A DNA stretch of 20,284 nt from Eggerthellaceae bacterium (GCA_900754955.1 CAAEEV010000107.1:1-20284); one strand, 5' to 3'; positions 7,004 to 14,044 are shown, counted from the first letter of the stretch. Program-made: numbers and translations. Notes: generated from the sequence alone by a model not told the origin.

Positions 7004-8476
7004 CTACAACTCCACCTTCTCCACGGCTTCAATCATGGCGCCGAAGCCTTGTTCGGCGGCGGCGACGAACTCAAGCGCGCGCTCCGAGAAACCAGCGAGC
7101 ACGTTGGTGTGCGCGCCGAGGAACTGCGCGGATCCGTAGCCCTGGAGATCCCATGCGTGGCACCACACGTCGTGTCCCACCTGCGCGCGGTAGGCGTCCA
7201 GGTCGGACTGGCATGCCTTGATGCCGTGTTTTGAGAAGGGGCTCCAAGAACGAGAAGCGTTCACCTCGTTGTCTGATAGCACGATGATGCGGTCAACGTC
7301 GATTTCGTCCTTCATGAGCTCTTCGAAGGGGGCGTGCAGATCGGTCCGGCCGCCGTGTGAGTGGAGCAGGACGTTTTCGGTGAAACCGAGCAGCGACGTG
7401 GTGGGGGCGGCTTCGAGCTTTTGCGCCTCGCCGCTGAAAATATACACGTACGCGTCGTCGGCGAGCAGGGCGGCGGCAGCGCCCATGAGCGCTGCTACTT
7501 CCGAGCAGGAGACAGTCGACTTCTCCGAGATGTGCCAGGTCATCGAACCCGACCCGTCGATGAACACCGCTGTGCGCCCGGGGAGCGCGGGATAGTTGAG
7601 CGCGAGCGTGCCGAGCGCCTGGTCGATCGCGCGCACGAGTTTGGTGCCGGCGATGCTTCGGATCTCACGGTACGCCGTGTACAGGCGGAAGGGCAGCATG
7701 CCCGAGCGCTTGAGCGCCTCTTCGTCGGCAAGCAGCTCGTAGACGGGATCAAGGTTCGCCCCCGCCTGCACGATGTTGCGCAGGTTACGCACGAGCGCCA
7801 TGGGCGGCACCTGGTGCGCGGCGAGCAGGCGGTTCCACGTCTCAGCGTTGTTGCCGCAGGACGCAAGCTCGGTCTCCCACGAGGTGGGGCGTGCGAGCGT
7901 GCCCTTCACGCACCGGTCGAACGCGTCGGCCAGCGCGGGGGTCTTCGCACGGGGGTGCACGATGCGCAGGGCGTCGCGCATGGTGACGGCTTTGCCGAGC
8001 TCGCGGTACTTCGCCACGTCGTAGGGCGTGAAGTTCTCCATGGCGTCGCGCAGGCCCTTGATCATGCCGTTGGGCACCATGCGGTCGGGGTGGAAGGAGC
8101 GCCATGCGGCGATGAGGTTGGTCACGTCGTCGCCGCGGCGCACGAGGGCGCGGGTCATGGCGCGCACGATGCCCGTTCCCCGCGCGGCGTCCGATGCGGC
8201 GACCACGGAGGCGAGCATATGCGATACCGACCGCATCATGAGCGTGTTGCGCGCGTACACGGCGAGCTTCGCCACGAAGGCGGGGTCCTCTTCGGCAAGC
8301 TTCGCCGCCAGCTCGAACGTGGCGTCGGTGGTGTCGCCGTAGAACTTGGGTTCGCCCACCATGCAGGCCGCTACGCGTGTGAGCAGCTCAGTCTTCTCAG
8401 GGTAGCGGTAGGCTGCGTGCCCCGAAATGTTCCGGGTTTTGGGCGAGTGGGTGGTGTTGGTGTTGAACGATGCCAT
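7004..8476 (-). CDS. rsr: Ro60-family TROVE domain RNA-binding protein (Rsr)
   Basis: A 490-residue bacterial orthologue of the Ro60 autoantigen. Residues about 10-290 form the TROVE domain, a HEAT-like alpha-helical ring that binds Y RNA outside and misfolded RNA ends in its hole. Residues about 300-490 form a von Willebrand A domain with a complete MIDAS: FIDGSGSM (DxSxS at 307-311), GGRTD with Thr378, and LSDNE with Asp402. In Deinococcus and Salmonella, Rsr works with Y RNA and polynucleotide phosphorylase in RNA decay and rRNA maturation. The ATG at 8476 follows GAGAGGA with nine-base spacing; a TTG six codons upstream is possible but overlaps that ribosome site. Two Y RNAs lie directly upstream on the same strand, the nearer ending about 55 bases before the start. 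No rtcB or PNPase gene is adjacent. Confidence 0.95.
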   Translation of the reverse strand: MASFNTNTTHSPKTRNISGHAAYRYPEKTELLTRVAACMVGEPKFYGDTTDATFELAAKLAEEDPAFVAKLAVYARNTLMMRSVSHMLASVVAASDAARGTGIVRAMTRALVRRGDDVTNLIAAWRSFHPDRMVPNGMIKGLRDAMENFTPYDVAKYRELGKAVTMRDALRIVHPRAKTPALADAFDRCVKGTLARPTSWETELASCGNNAETWNRLLAAHQVPPMALVRNLRNIVQAGANLDPVYELLADEEALKRSGMLPFRLYTAYREIRSIAGTKLVRAIDQALGTLALNYPALPGRTAVFIDGSGSMTWHISEKSTVSCSEVAALMGAAAALLADDAYVYIFSGEAQKLEAAPTTSLLGFTENVLLHSHGGRTDLHAPFEELMKDEIDVDRIIVLSDNEVNASRSWSPFSKHGIKACQSDLDAYRAQVGHDVWCHAWDLQGYGSAQFLGAHTNVLAGFSERALEFVAAAEQGFGAMIEAVEKVEL

Positions 8477-8531
8477 GCGATGCCGTCCTCTCAACGAGTC
8501 GGATGTTTTCAGGCGATGTGCTGCTGTGGCT

Positions 8532-8724
8532 CAAAGCCGGCCCGGGAGCAGCATCGGATGTGTGTCGAAAGCGGTACATGTTTAGGCGCGTCTGCCGTTC
8601 CGCCACCGAACGCCGAAGCGCTCGACCGGGATTTGAACCCGGACGGTCGGTTGACCCGACCACCTGCTCCCGTAGCGAAGTAACCGCTTCCTGCGATGCC
8701 GATGTTGCTTCCGGGCCGGCTCTG
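8532..8724 (-). ncRNA. Y RNA 1, mimic of a class II (leucine-type) tRNA
   Basis: The ends pair over about 26 bp (8532-8557 with 8699-8724, three mismatches). Next comes a segment (8556-8579 and 8677-8700) nearly identical to that of Y RNA 2, where GCGGUUAC pairs with GUACCGC leaving a bulged U. Inside is a circularly permuted tRNA. In minus-strand order: variable-arm hairpin GGUCGG-GUCAA-CCGACC (8645-8661); T arm CCGGG-UUCAAAU-CCCGG (8626-8642); an 8-bp acceptor-like stem capped by UUCG (8606-8625); U8-G9; and D arm GCG-GAACGGCAGA-CGC with A14 and GG (8588-8603). The long variable arm and D arm match leucine tRNAs. The end stem takes the place of the anticodon arm. Such RNAs (YrlA type) bind Rsr. 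Exact ends are set by pairing, not by experiment. Confidence 0.87.
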
Positions 8725-8747
8725 CCCGCCCGTCGCTGCTGCGTGGT

Positions 8748-8912
8748 ATCGTCGGGAAAGGACGCTGGATGTGTGTCGAAAGCGGTACATTGAGCGCTCT
8801 GGCCAGCCTGAGCTACCGCGCGTCGAAACGCACGGCTGGGATTTGAACCCAGGACCTCTCTCTCACCAGGAAGTAACCGCCTCCTGCGATGCCAGCGTCC
8901 TTTCCCGACGAT
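8748..8912 (-). ncRNA. Y RNA 2, mimic of a class I tRNA
   Basis: The ends form a perfect 21-bp inverted repeat (8748-8768 with 8892-8912). The inner conserved segment (8767-8790) is identical over 24 bases to that in Y RNA 1, and its partner (8870-8893) differs at one base. Minus-strand order of the tRNA-like module: short variable loop AGGUC; T arm CUGGG-UUCAAAU-CCCAG (8836-8852); 8-bp acceptor-like stem CCGUGCGU/ACGCGCGG capped by UUCG (8816-8835); U8-A9; D arm GCUC-AGGCUGGCCA-GAGC (8796-8813); G26; then CUC that can pair with GAG as the start of an anticodon-like stem. It is 23 bases upstream of Y RNA 1 and probably shares its transcript. No clear promoter is visible to its right. Confidence 0.87.
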
Positions 8913-9287
8913 GCGACATTCTGCCCAGAGGATCAAGAATGCTGCCTAGCTGCGTCAGGGTGCCTCATGCGGGCCCGGCTAGAAAGGAGAAAGAAGCCAG
9001 GCCCGTATCGGCTTCGCTGCCTCGCGGGGCGAGTGCGGGAGGCGCTCGATGCGTTAGTCGGTACGATCAACAACATGAACAGTCAGGAGGTAGTCTCAAG
9101 CGCCCTCTGCGCCCGCCCCGCGAGGCAGCTCGCATTGCCTGTGCATATGATGCACCCCCGCCTGCAGGCGATTTGCGCAAATGGATGAGAGGGGGAGGGT
9201 AGGTGCTTAGTTGCGGCGCATGGCTGGCATGCGGCAACGTAAAGCGGCGGTTGGAAAGGGGATTTGCCCGCGCCCCTGCAAGTTCTC
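8913..9287. other. Gene-free stretch between Y RNA 2 and the AAA ATPase
   Basis: It holds a 14-bp hairpin with a purine-rich plus-strand loop (8967-8980 with 8995-9008; arms GGGCCCGGCT and AGCCAGGCCC) and a cluster of three short palindromes at 9141-9182. No U-run follows the hairpin on either strand, so it is not a classic terminator. Any Y RNA promoter should lie here, but I cannot point to a good one. No protein-like frame has a ribosome site. Confidence 0.5.
9141..9182. promoter_or_regulatory. Cluster of three short palindromes
   Basis: GTGCAT-ATG-ATGCAC (9141-9155), GCCTGCAGGC (9160-9169) and ATTTGCGCAAAT (9171-9182) lie within 42 bases. The spacing suggests protein-binding sites, but no factor can be named. 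Confidence 0.35.
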
Positions 9288-10394
9288 TTATCGCGCGTTC
9301 GCCTCTTCGACGTATGCGCGCATGAGCGGAAGCTGGAACCGGATGCCGTCTGGCGCTTCCTCGATCACTCCCTGTCCGAGCAGTCGATTCTTGTACTGCG
9401 TCGCATACGAGTGTGTCTTGCCGAGTCGTTGAGCGATCTCCGATACTCTGCTCGTCTCGTCGTCTGCCAGCATTGCTGCAAGAAAAGCCTTGTCGCCCGC
9501 GGAGAGGCCTTCATATGTGATGTGAATGATGCGGTCTTTCAGCTCGGCTTCGGCAAAGCGTATTCCTGTTCGGGCGTCATTGAGGGAAATTTCCAGCTCG
9601 CTCGGATGCTGGTCCCACATGCGAAATCCGACGAGCTGCATCATGAAGGGGAAACCTTCCGATGCACGGACAGCGAGGTTGAGAGCATCTTGGCCTATGG
9701 TTCGTCCCGCTTCCTCGATGGTCTTTCGTATGGCGCTTTCGACGTCGTAGTCGGCGATTCTTCCGAGATGGCACTTCTGCGCGCGACGGAGAAACGACAC
9801 GGTTTTGTCGGTCTCGAGAGCCAGCATGTTGTGCGGAAGCCCTGCCATAAGAAGCGCCACTCTGCGATTGTCCATGATGAGCAGCTGATACACCGCCGCA
9901 AGTTCAATCATCTCAGAAAGCTTCGGTTGAACCTCGTCCACGAGGATAAGCAAGCCGACGTCTTTGCTTTCGAGCTGATCAAGCAGTTCCGTCATCTCGT
10001 TTCGCCAGTTCGTCGGACGGGATGGTGCCTCCCATTCTGCCCCTATGAACTGCCCGATCGACAGCCCGGACAAACGGGCTTTTTCGCTGTCGTCGAGAAG
10101 GTGGGCGGCGGCGCGTCGCGCGGAGATGAGAATATCATCGAGCATCCCAGGTAGAGCAACGGTTTTCACGGCGATCCAACCGCACTGCTCGGCTTCTTCG
10201 GCGACAAGCGAGAGAAGCGCGGTTTTGCCGGTGCCTCGAGCTCCCGTGAGGATTGTCGTGAGGTTGGGGTGTCGCTTGGTTGATCTAAGGGCTCTCTTCA
10301 GATCATTGAGAACGACCGTGCGACCAGCCATGTGGGCAGGCACTTCTCCGAACGTTGGGGTGAACGGATTCTCTTCGATGGTCGGCGTGCTCAT
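9288..10394 (-). CDS. AAA+ ATPase with C-terminal winged helix (ORC/Cdc6-like, AAA_16 type)
   Basis: A 368-residue soluble P-loop ATPase. Walker A is GARGTGKT at 51-58 and Walker B LLILVDE at 148-154. The arrangement with an N-terminal xGRxxxLxxL-like stretch (24-36) and a lid with SEGFPFMMQLVG at 245-256 is typical of the STAND/AAA_16 and archaeal-ATPase groups. The C-terminal part (about 295-360), with EIAQRLGKTHSYATQYKNRL, looks like a winged helix for DNA or protein binding. The ATG at 10394 follows AAGGAG at good spacing. It is transcribed toward the Y RNA/rsr unit, 375 bases away; whether they share a transcript is open. Its target is unknown. Two direct repeats sit over its promoter. 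Confidence 0.85.
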   Translation of the reverse strand: MSTPTIEENPFTPTFGEVPAHMAGRTVVLNDLKRALRSTKRHPNLTTILTGARGTGKTALLSLVAEEAEQCGWIAVKTVALPGMLDDILISARRAAAHLLDDSEKARLSGLSIGQFIGAEWEAPSRPTNWRNEMTELLDQLESKDVGLLILVDEVQPKLSEMIELAAVYQLLIMDNRRVALLMAGLPHNMLALETDKTVSFLRRAQKCHLGRIADYDVESAIRKTIEEAGRTIGQDALNLAVRASEGFPFMMQLVGFRMWDQHPSELEISLNDARTGIRFAEAELKDRIIHITYEGLSAGDKAFLAAMLADDETSRVSEIAQRLGKTHSYATQYKNRLLGQGVIEEAPDGIRFQLPLMRAYVEEANAR

Positions 10395-10403
10395 GGCGGC
10401 TCC

Positions 10404-10435
10404 TTGATTTCTTTTATATCCGTTGATTTCTTTTA
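10404..10435 (-). promoter_or_regulatory. 13-bp direct repeats over the ATPase promoter
   Basis: On the minus strand TAAAAGAAATCAA occurs twice with a 19-base period (plus coordinates 10404-10416 and 10423-10435). The overlap region reads GGATATAAAAG, a plausible -10. The inner copy abuts the ribosome site of the ATPase gene. The arrangement suggests an operator, perhaps autoregulatory. Confidence 0.5.
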
Positions 10436-10595
10436 GCGCAAGCGGTTTGACCGACAGCTGAAAGATGGGTGTAATTTGCCCGTTGCTTGACGAGTTTCTT
10501 GCATGCGCCTGACGCGCGTGCGATAGGATGGCGACTCGGTAATGAGATGCGCGTTCCGACAGGGGGGCGTGCGTTCAGATTTGGAAAGGGCCTTC

Positions 10596-11282
10596 ATGGA
10601 TCGTTTGGGCGTTATCTTCGACTGCGACGGCACGTTGCTCGACTCGATGGGCGTATGGCGCGAACTCGAGGCCGAGCTGGGGCGTCGCGCGCATGCGACG
10701 GTGACGCCGAAGGACACGGAGATCCTCTGCACGCTCAACGTTCCCGAGTCGGCCCAGTACTTCCACGATCGTTTCGGCTTGGGGGAATCGGGCGCCGACG
10801 TCGAGCGCATGATGGACGAATTCATTCTCGAGTACTACCGCGAACGTGCCGAAGCGCGGCCGGGAGCGCTCGCGTTCGTGCGCGCGCTGGCCGAGCGCGG
10901 CGTGGCGATGAGCGTGGCGTCGTCGAGCCCGCAGACGTACCTGCAGGCGGGGCTTGCCCACGCGGGGCTTGCGCCGTATCTGGAGGCTGTGGTGTCGGTG
11001 GAGGACGTGGGGTCGACGAAGCGCGAGCCGCACGTGTACGACCACGCGCGCGAGCTCATGGGCACTTCGCTTGAGTTCACCTGGGGTTTCGAGGATTCCA
11101 TCTACGCGGTGCGCACGCTTGCGAATGCGGGCTACGGCGTGGTAGGCGTGTTCGACCGCGATGACTCGGGTACGATGGAAGAGCTCGAAGCGGAGTCTGA
11201 CCTCGCGATTCGCAGCTTCGAAGACCTCGATCCCGACGCCTTCTGCAAAGCAGTCCGCGAACGAGCAGCCCACCTGCGATAG
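10596..11282 (+). CDS. HAD-superfamily hydrolase (phosphoglucomutase/phosphatase subfamily)
   Basis: A 228-residue cytoplasmic phosphohydrolase. Motif I is DCDGTLLDS with nucleophile Asp9 and acid/base Asp11; motif II is in SVASSS (about 106-111); motif III is the lysine in STKREP (Lys142); motif IV is GFEDS with Glu166-Asp167. Residues about 17-85 are the helical C1 cap of the Gph/beta-phosphoglucomutase group. Substrates in this family are small phosphorylated sugars or nucleotides and cannot be named from sequence. The ATG at 10596 follows GGAAAGGG. The gene is divergent from the ATPase, with about 200 bases between. No terminator is evident before the next gene. Confidence 0.9.
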   Translation: MDRLGVIFDCDGTLLDSMGVWRELEAELGRRAHATVTPKDTEILCTLNVPESAQYFHDRFGLGESGADVERMMDEFILEYYRERAEARPGALAFVRALAERGVAMSVASSSPQTYLQAGLAHAGLAPYLEAVVSVEDVGSTKREPHVYDHARELMGTSLEFTWGFEDSIYAVRTLANAGYGVVGVFDRDDSGTMEELEAESDLAIRSFEDLDPDAFCKAVRERAAHLR

Positions 11283-11375
11283 GGAGCGCGTTGCCGACCG
11301 AGCGTGGCGCTGTTCGGTTTTACGCGAATGGGCAAACGGGGTGCGGGCCTCTATTCAAGCGGGAAGAAGCGCCGC

Positions 11376-11381
11376 TACAAT
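11376..11381 (+). promoter_or_regulatory. Possible -10 of the lipoprotein gene
   Basis: TACAAT lies 44 bases before the start of the lipoprotein gene. A weak -35-like TTCAAG lies 16 bases upstream (11354-11359). Confidence 0.4.
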
Positions 11382-11425
11382 GATAGCGTGCATGAATGAT
11401 CGCCTGCTGACTCGAGGGGGCTGCC

Positions 11426-12190
11426 ATGAGGAGAGGGCGTCTGTCTCTGTTTGCCTGCGCTCGACGCTGCGAGCTTTTCGGCGCGATGATGCTTGGGGCG
11501 CTGATTGTGGCTACGATGCTCTGCCTTGCAGGTTGCTCCGCACCTGCATCATCGGAGGATGCACATGATGTTGCGCTGACGGGTACGGCGACGCTCGGGC
11601 GCGTGTCGGTCGGCTGCCCCGATGGTCTGACGGAGCGGGCACGCGACGACGAAAGCAGGCAAGTCACTGCAACGACGCCGGATGGCGCTTCCAAATCCTA
11701 TGGGCATAAGCAGGCTTTCTACGACAAAGGCGACTCGATGACGGTGGAAGAGGACGTCACGATGCTCATGCTTCACGAGTACGAGGGCGTTACGTTCGAG
11801 GAGGCGCTTGCGTACGCACAAGACAAGGCGCGCACGGGCGTGGAAGATGCGGTCGCAAATGCTTCCCAAACAGAGGAGAAGTGGCATCTGCAGGAAGGCA
11901 TGGTGGCGAATACGATGGAGGGTGTTGTATTCGCCGAACCTGAGATGCTCACTGTCGGCGGGCATGACGCTTATGCCGCATTCATGACGAAGAAGGTTGG
12001 CGGAGAGCTGGTGGCCGCATCGATGACGTGCTGCATCCGTCTCGACGAGGACGCGATTGGCGTGATCGAACTGGTGGATCAGGGGAAGTACACGGTGCGG
12101 GATGGCAGGATCGAGCTGATAGAGCCGCTCGACGAAGCTTCATTTGAAACGCTCGCGGACGTTCTGATCGCAAGCGTCGTCGTGTCGTAG
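11426..12190 (+). CDS. Putative lipoprotein of unknown function
   Basis: A 254-residue protein with a lipoprotein signal: positively charged N-terminus, hydrophobic stretch at about 20-33, and lipobox LAGC at 34-37 with Cys37 as the lipid-modified residue. The mature part is acidic and soluble-looking, with SKSYGHKQAFYDKG (about 90-103) and YEGVTFEEALAYAQDKA (about 118-134). I recognise no domain. The ATG at 11426 follows GAGGGGG; the in-frame ATG at 11486 would still leave a hydrophobic signal but has no ribosome site. It is likely membrane-anchored outside the cell. It lies 143 bases after the HAD gene, with its own possible promoter. Confidence 0.75.
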   Translation: MRRGRLSLFACARRCELFGAMMLGALIVATMLCLAGCSAPASSEDAHDVALTGTATLGRVSVGCPDGLTERARDDESRQVTATTPDGASKSYGHKQAFYDKGDSMTVEEDVTMLMLHEYEGVTFEEALAYAQDKARTGVEDAVANASQTEEKWHLQEGMVANTMEGVVFAEPEMLTVGGHDAYAAFMTKKVGGELVAASMTCCIRLDEDAIGVIELVDQGKYTVRDGRIELIEPLDEASFETLADVLIASVVVS

Positions 12191-12354
12191 TGATCTCGCC
12201 TTTCTTGTGTCCTTTGCCCGTGCATTTTGGTGAAGGTGGGAGACGACGACGGGCACGCTTCATTCTATGTAGCATTCGCTTGATGTGCGGCTTTCGTTAG
12301 CCGCTGCCAGTGGAGTGCGGTCTGCGGAGCGCGGGCTCCGTGCCCTGCGTGTTC

Positions 12355-12576
12355 CTAGTCCCAGGGGTTCTCTTCGAACAGGGGTGTTTTCTCGTGGCGA
12401 TCCGAGTAGGGGTCGTAGCCGTCGTCATCCTCGTTCTCGGCGCGTACGAAGGGGTCGGGCATAGGCGGAGCGGACGAAGCCGGTGACCCGTTCTTCGGCG
12501 CGACGGGCTTGTAGACCACGCGCGCGTGCGGGTCGTTCGCGAAGCGGTCGGCTGTGTGCGGCGATGCGTCGCTCAT
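12355..12576 (-). CDS. Small acidic hypothetical protein
   Basis: A 73-residue protein with no recognised domain. It is rich in Pro, Asp and Glu, with an acidic run (ENEDDDGYDPYSDRHEK) and the C-terminal end EENPWD. It is probably disordered. The ATG at 12576 has an excellent ribosome site, GGAAAGGAG, seven bases upstream, which is the main reason to believe it. The frame runs further upstream through the parS site (reading MFHVKH) and the terminator; that part is not coding in my view. It sits between the lipoprotein gene and two parS sites. Confidence 0.65.
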   Translation of the reverse strand: MSDASPHTADRFANDPHARVVYKPVAPKNGSPASSAPPMPDPFVRAENEDDDGYDPYSDRHEKTPLFEENPWD

Positions 12577-12637
12577 GACGGCTCCTTTCCCTCGTTGTGT
12601 TCGCGGCTGGGGTGCGATCTGGCATGCAGTCGGTGCA

Positions 12638-12659
12638 GAATGTTTCACGTGAAACATTC
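12638..12659. other. parS site (ParB binding), perfect
   Basis: TGTTTCACGTGAAACA (12641-12656) is the exact chromosomal parS consensus, inside a perfect 22-bp palindrome and followed by GTTCGC. Confidence 0.92.
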
Positions 12660-12704
12660 GTTCGCTGTTAAAAGCGGCGAAACTGCTCAAGCTGATTGTA
12701 GGCG

Positions 12705-12744
12705 AAAAAACGCCCCGCTCGTCATCGCCGTCGAGCGGGGCGTT
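12705..12744 (-). terminator. Intrinsic terminator reading leftward
   Basis: A perfect 13-bp stem, AACGCCCCGCTCG (12709-12721) with its complement at 12732-12744, and a 10-base loop. On the minus strand a run of six U follows. It would stop minus-strand transcription from metA, which ends 370 bases to the right, and separates it from the small acidic gene. Confidence 0.8.
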
Positions 12745-12876
12745 CATGATCCGCGGCAGGTGCCGCGTTTGGTGCGGATCAAGTGCGGCGCATCGTGCTG
12801 CGCGGGTCGGGTGTCTCGCCTCGCGCGGATCAGGCACCTCGTGCAATGTGGCGCTCATTGCACGCCTCGTGTCTCA

Positions 12877-12898
12877 GAATGTTTCACGTGAAACATTC
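12877..12898. other. parS site (ParB binding), perfect
   Basis: A second exact TGTTTCACGTGAAACA (12880-12895) in the same 22-bp palindrome, with the same GTTCGC flank, 239 bases from the other. Confidence 0.92.
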
Positions 12899-13034
12899 GT
12901 TCGCGTGAAACAGGACGTGCAGGACGTACGATTCGGCGCGCGGCCCAGCGTTCCCGCGCTTGCGACTCAGTGCCCGTGGCGCGCGCCTTGCTTCCGCATG
13001 CATCCATCGGCGCACGCGCACTCCCGTCCGCGCC

Positions 13035-13102
13035 CCAGCATCCGCTTCCCCGCGCCCCGCATGCGCGTCTCGCGCGCCCAGCGTCCGCTTCCGCGCCCCG
13101 CG
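13035..13102. repeat. Imperfect direct repeat, C-rich
   Basis: Two copies of a 25-27-base unit at 13035-13061 and 13078-13102 share CCCAGC, then TCCGCTTCC and CGCGCCCCGC. They lie in a C-rich stretch just past the metA stop, similar in texture to 3196-3650. Confidence 0.5.
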
Positions 13103-13114
13103 CCCTGCTCGCGC

Positions 13115-14044
13115 CTACCGCGCCTCGCTGCCGATGGCGTCGATGTCGTACGGCGTGGTCTGGTACACGTAGTAGTTCAGCCAGTTGGTGTAGAGTAGCT
13201 GCGCGTGCGAACGCCATGTGGAGATGGGCTCTTGCGTGGGGTCGTCGTTGGGGTAGTAGTGCGCGGGGATGTCGATGTCGAGGCCCTTCGCCACGTCGCG
13301 GTCGTACTCGGCCTTGAGCGTGCCACGGTCGTACTCGGGGTGGCCGAACACGAAGAAGTTCGACGAGTCGGTCGACTTCGCGATGTACACGCCCGCCTCG
13401 TCGGACACGGCGATGAGCTCGAGCTCGGGATGCGCCTCGATGTCCTCCGCGAGCACCTCGGTGTAGCGCGAGTGCGGCGCCTTGAACACGTCGTCGAAGC
13501 CGCGGCACAGCGGCGAGGTGCGCTTCACCACGTCGTGGTCGAACACGCCGAACACCTTCTTCTCAAGCTCGTGCTTCGGCACGCCGTAGTGGTAGTAGAT
13601 GCCGGCCTGCGCACCCCAGCAGATATGCAGCGTGGAGTGCACGTTGGTCTTCGACCACTCCATGATCTCGCACAGCTCGTCCCAGTAGTCCACGTCTTCG
13701 AAGTCGAGCAGCTCAACGGGCGCGCCTGTGATGATGAGGCCGTCGTAGTGCTTGTCGCGCACGTCGTCGAAGGTGGTGTAGAACGTCTCGAGGTGCTCGG
13801 CAGCCACGTTCTTCGCGTCGTGGCTCACGGTTTGCAGCAGGTCGACCTCGATCTGCAGCGGTGTGTTCGACAGCTTGCGCATGATCTGAGTCTCGGTGAC
13901 GATTTTGGTGGGCATGAGGTTGAGGAGCAGCACCTTCAACGGACGAATGTCCTGATGAATGGCTCGGTACTCCGTCATCACGAAAATGTTTTCCTTTTCG
14001 AGCTCCGCAGTTGCGGGCAGCGCATCGGGGATGCGAATAGGCAT
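13115..14044 (-). CDS. metA: Homoserine O-acetyltransferase (MetA/HTS family)
   Basis: A 309-residue enzyme of the MetA family, a class I glutamine-amidotransferase-like fold that acylates homoserine. The nucleophile is Cys142 in [24 protein letters not shown] puts Glu at position 111. In studied MetA proteins Glu111 goes with acetyl-CoA use and Gly111 with succinyl-CoA, so the product is predicted to be O-acetylhomoserine. FVFGHPEYD near 230 carries the family's His and Glu. The ATG at 14044 follows GAAAGGAG; an in-frame upstream start five codons earlier overlaps that ribosome site. It fits metY at 15467, which uses O-acetylhomoserine, and hom at 5462, which supplies homoserine. Confidence 0.95.
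   Translation of the reverse strand: MPIRIPDALPATAELEKENIFVMTEYRAIHQDIRPLKVLLLNLMPTKIVTETQIMRKLSNTPLQIEVDLLQTVSHDAKNVAAEHLETFYTTFDDVRDKHYDGLIITGAPVELLDFEDVDYWDELCEIMEWSKTNVHSTLHICWGAQAGIYYHYGVPKHELEKKVFGVFDHDVVKRTSPLCRGFDDVFKAPHSRYTEVLAEDIEAHPELELIAVSDEAGVYIAKSTDSSNFFVFGHPEYDRGTLKAEYDRDVAKGLDIDIPAHYYPNDDPTQEPISTWRSHAQLLYTNWLNYYVYQTTPYDIDAIGSEAR

Larger units (their letters stand above)
12577..13114. other. Gene-free stretch holding two parS sites
   Basis: Between metA and the small acidic gene are two perfect parS sites, a terminator reading leftward, a small hairpin (GTGCAATG 12841-12848 with CATTGCAC 12856-12863) and a C-rich repeat near 13035-13102. I see no convincing gene. Confidence 0.6.

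Noticed and set aside
8556..8790. Y RNAs transcribed from the plus strand (GTCGAAAG appears there in both copies)
   Set aside because: T loop (UUCAAAU), U8 and the D loop with GG read correctly only on the minus strand, the strand of rsr.
8588..8852. Two ordinary tRNA genes on the minus strand (T-arm signatures)
   Set aside because: The T arm precedes the acceptor-like stem and D arm, and the acceptor is closed by UUCG, so neither can give a normal tRNA with free CCA end and anticodon loop.
8397..8936. 179-codon minus-strand open frame across the Y RNA region
   Set aside because: It runs through both tRNA-like RNAs and has no ribosome site or protein-like sequence. The RNA structures explain the sequence better.
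8889..9188. 99-codon plus-strand frame
   Set aside because: It starts inside the Y RNA 2 stem, has no ribosome site and no family resemblance.
12638..12898. Coding sequence with the repeated peptide MFHVKH
   Set aside because: The peptide is simply parS read in frame; the same appears on both strands because parS is palindromic.
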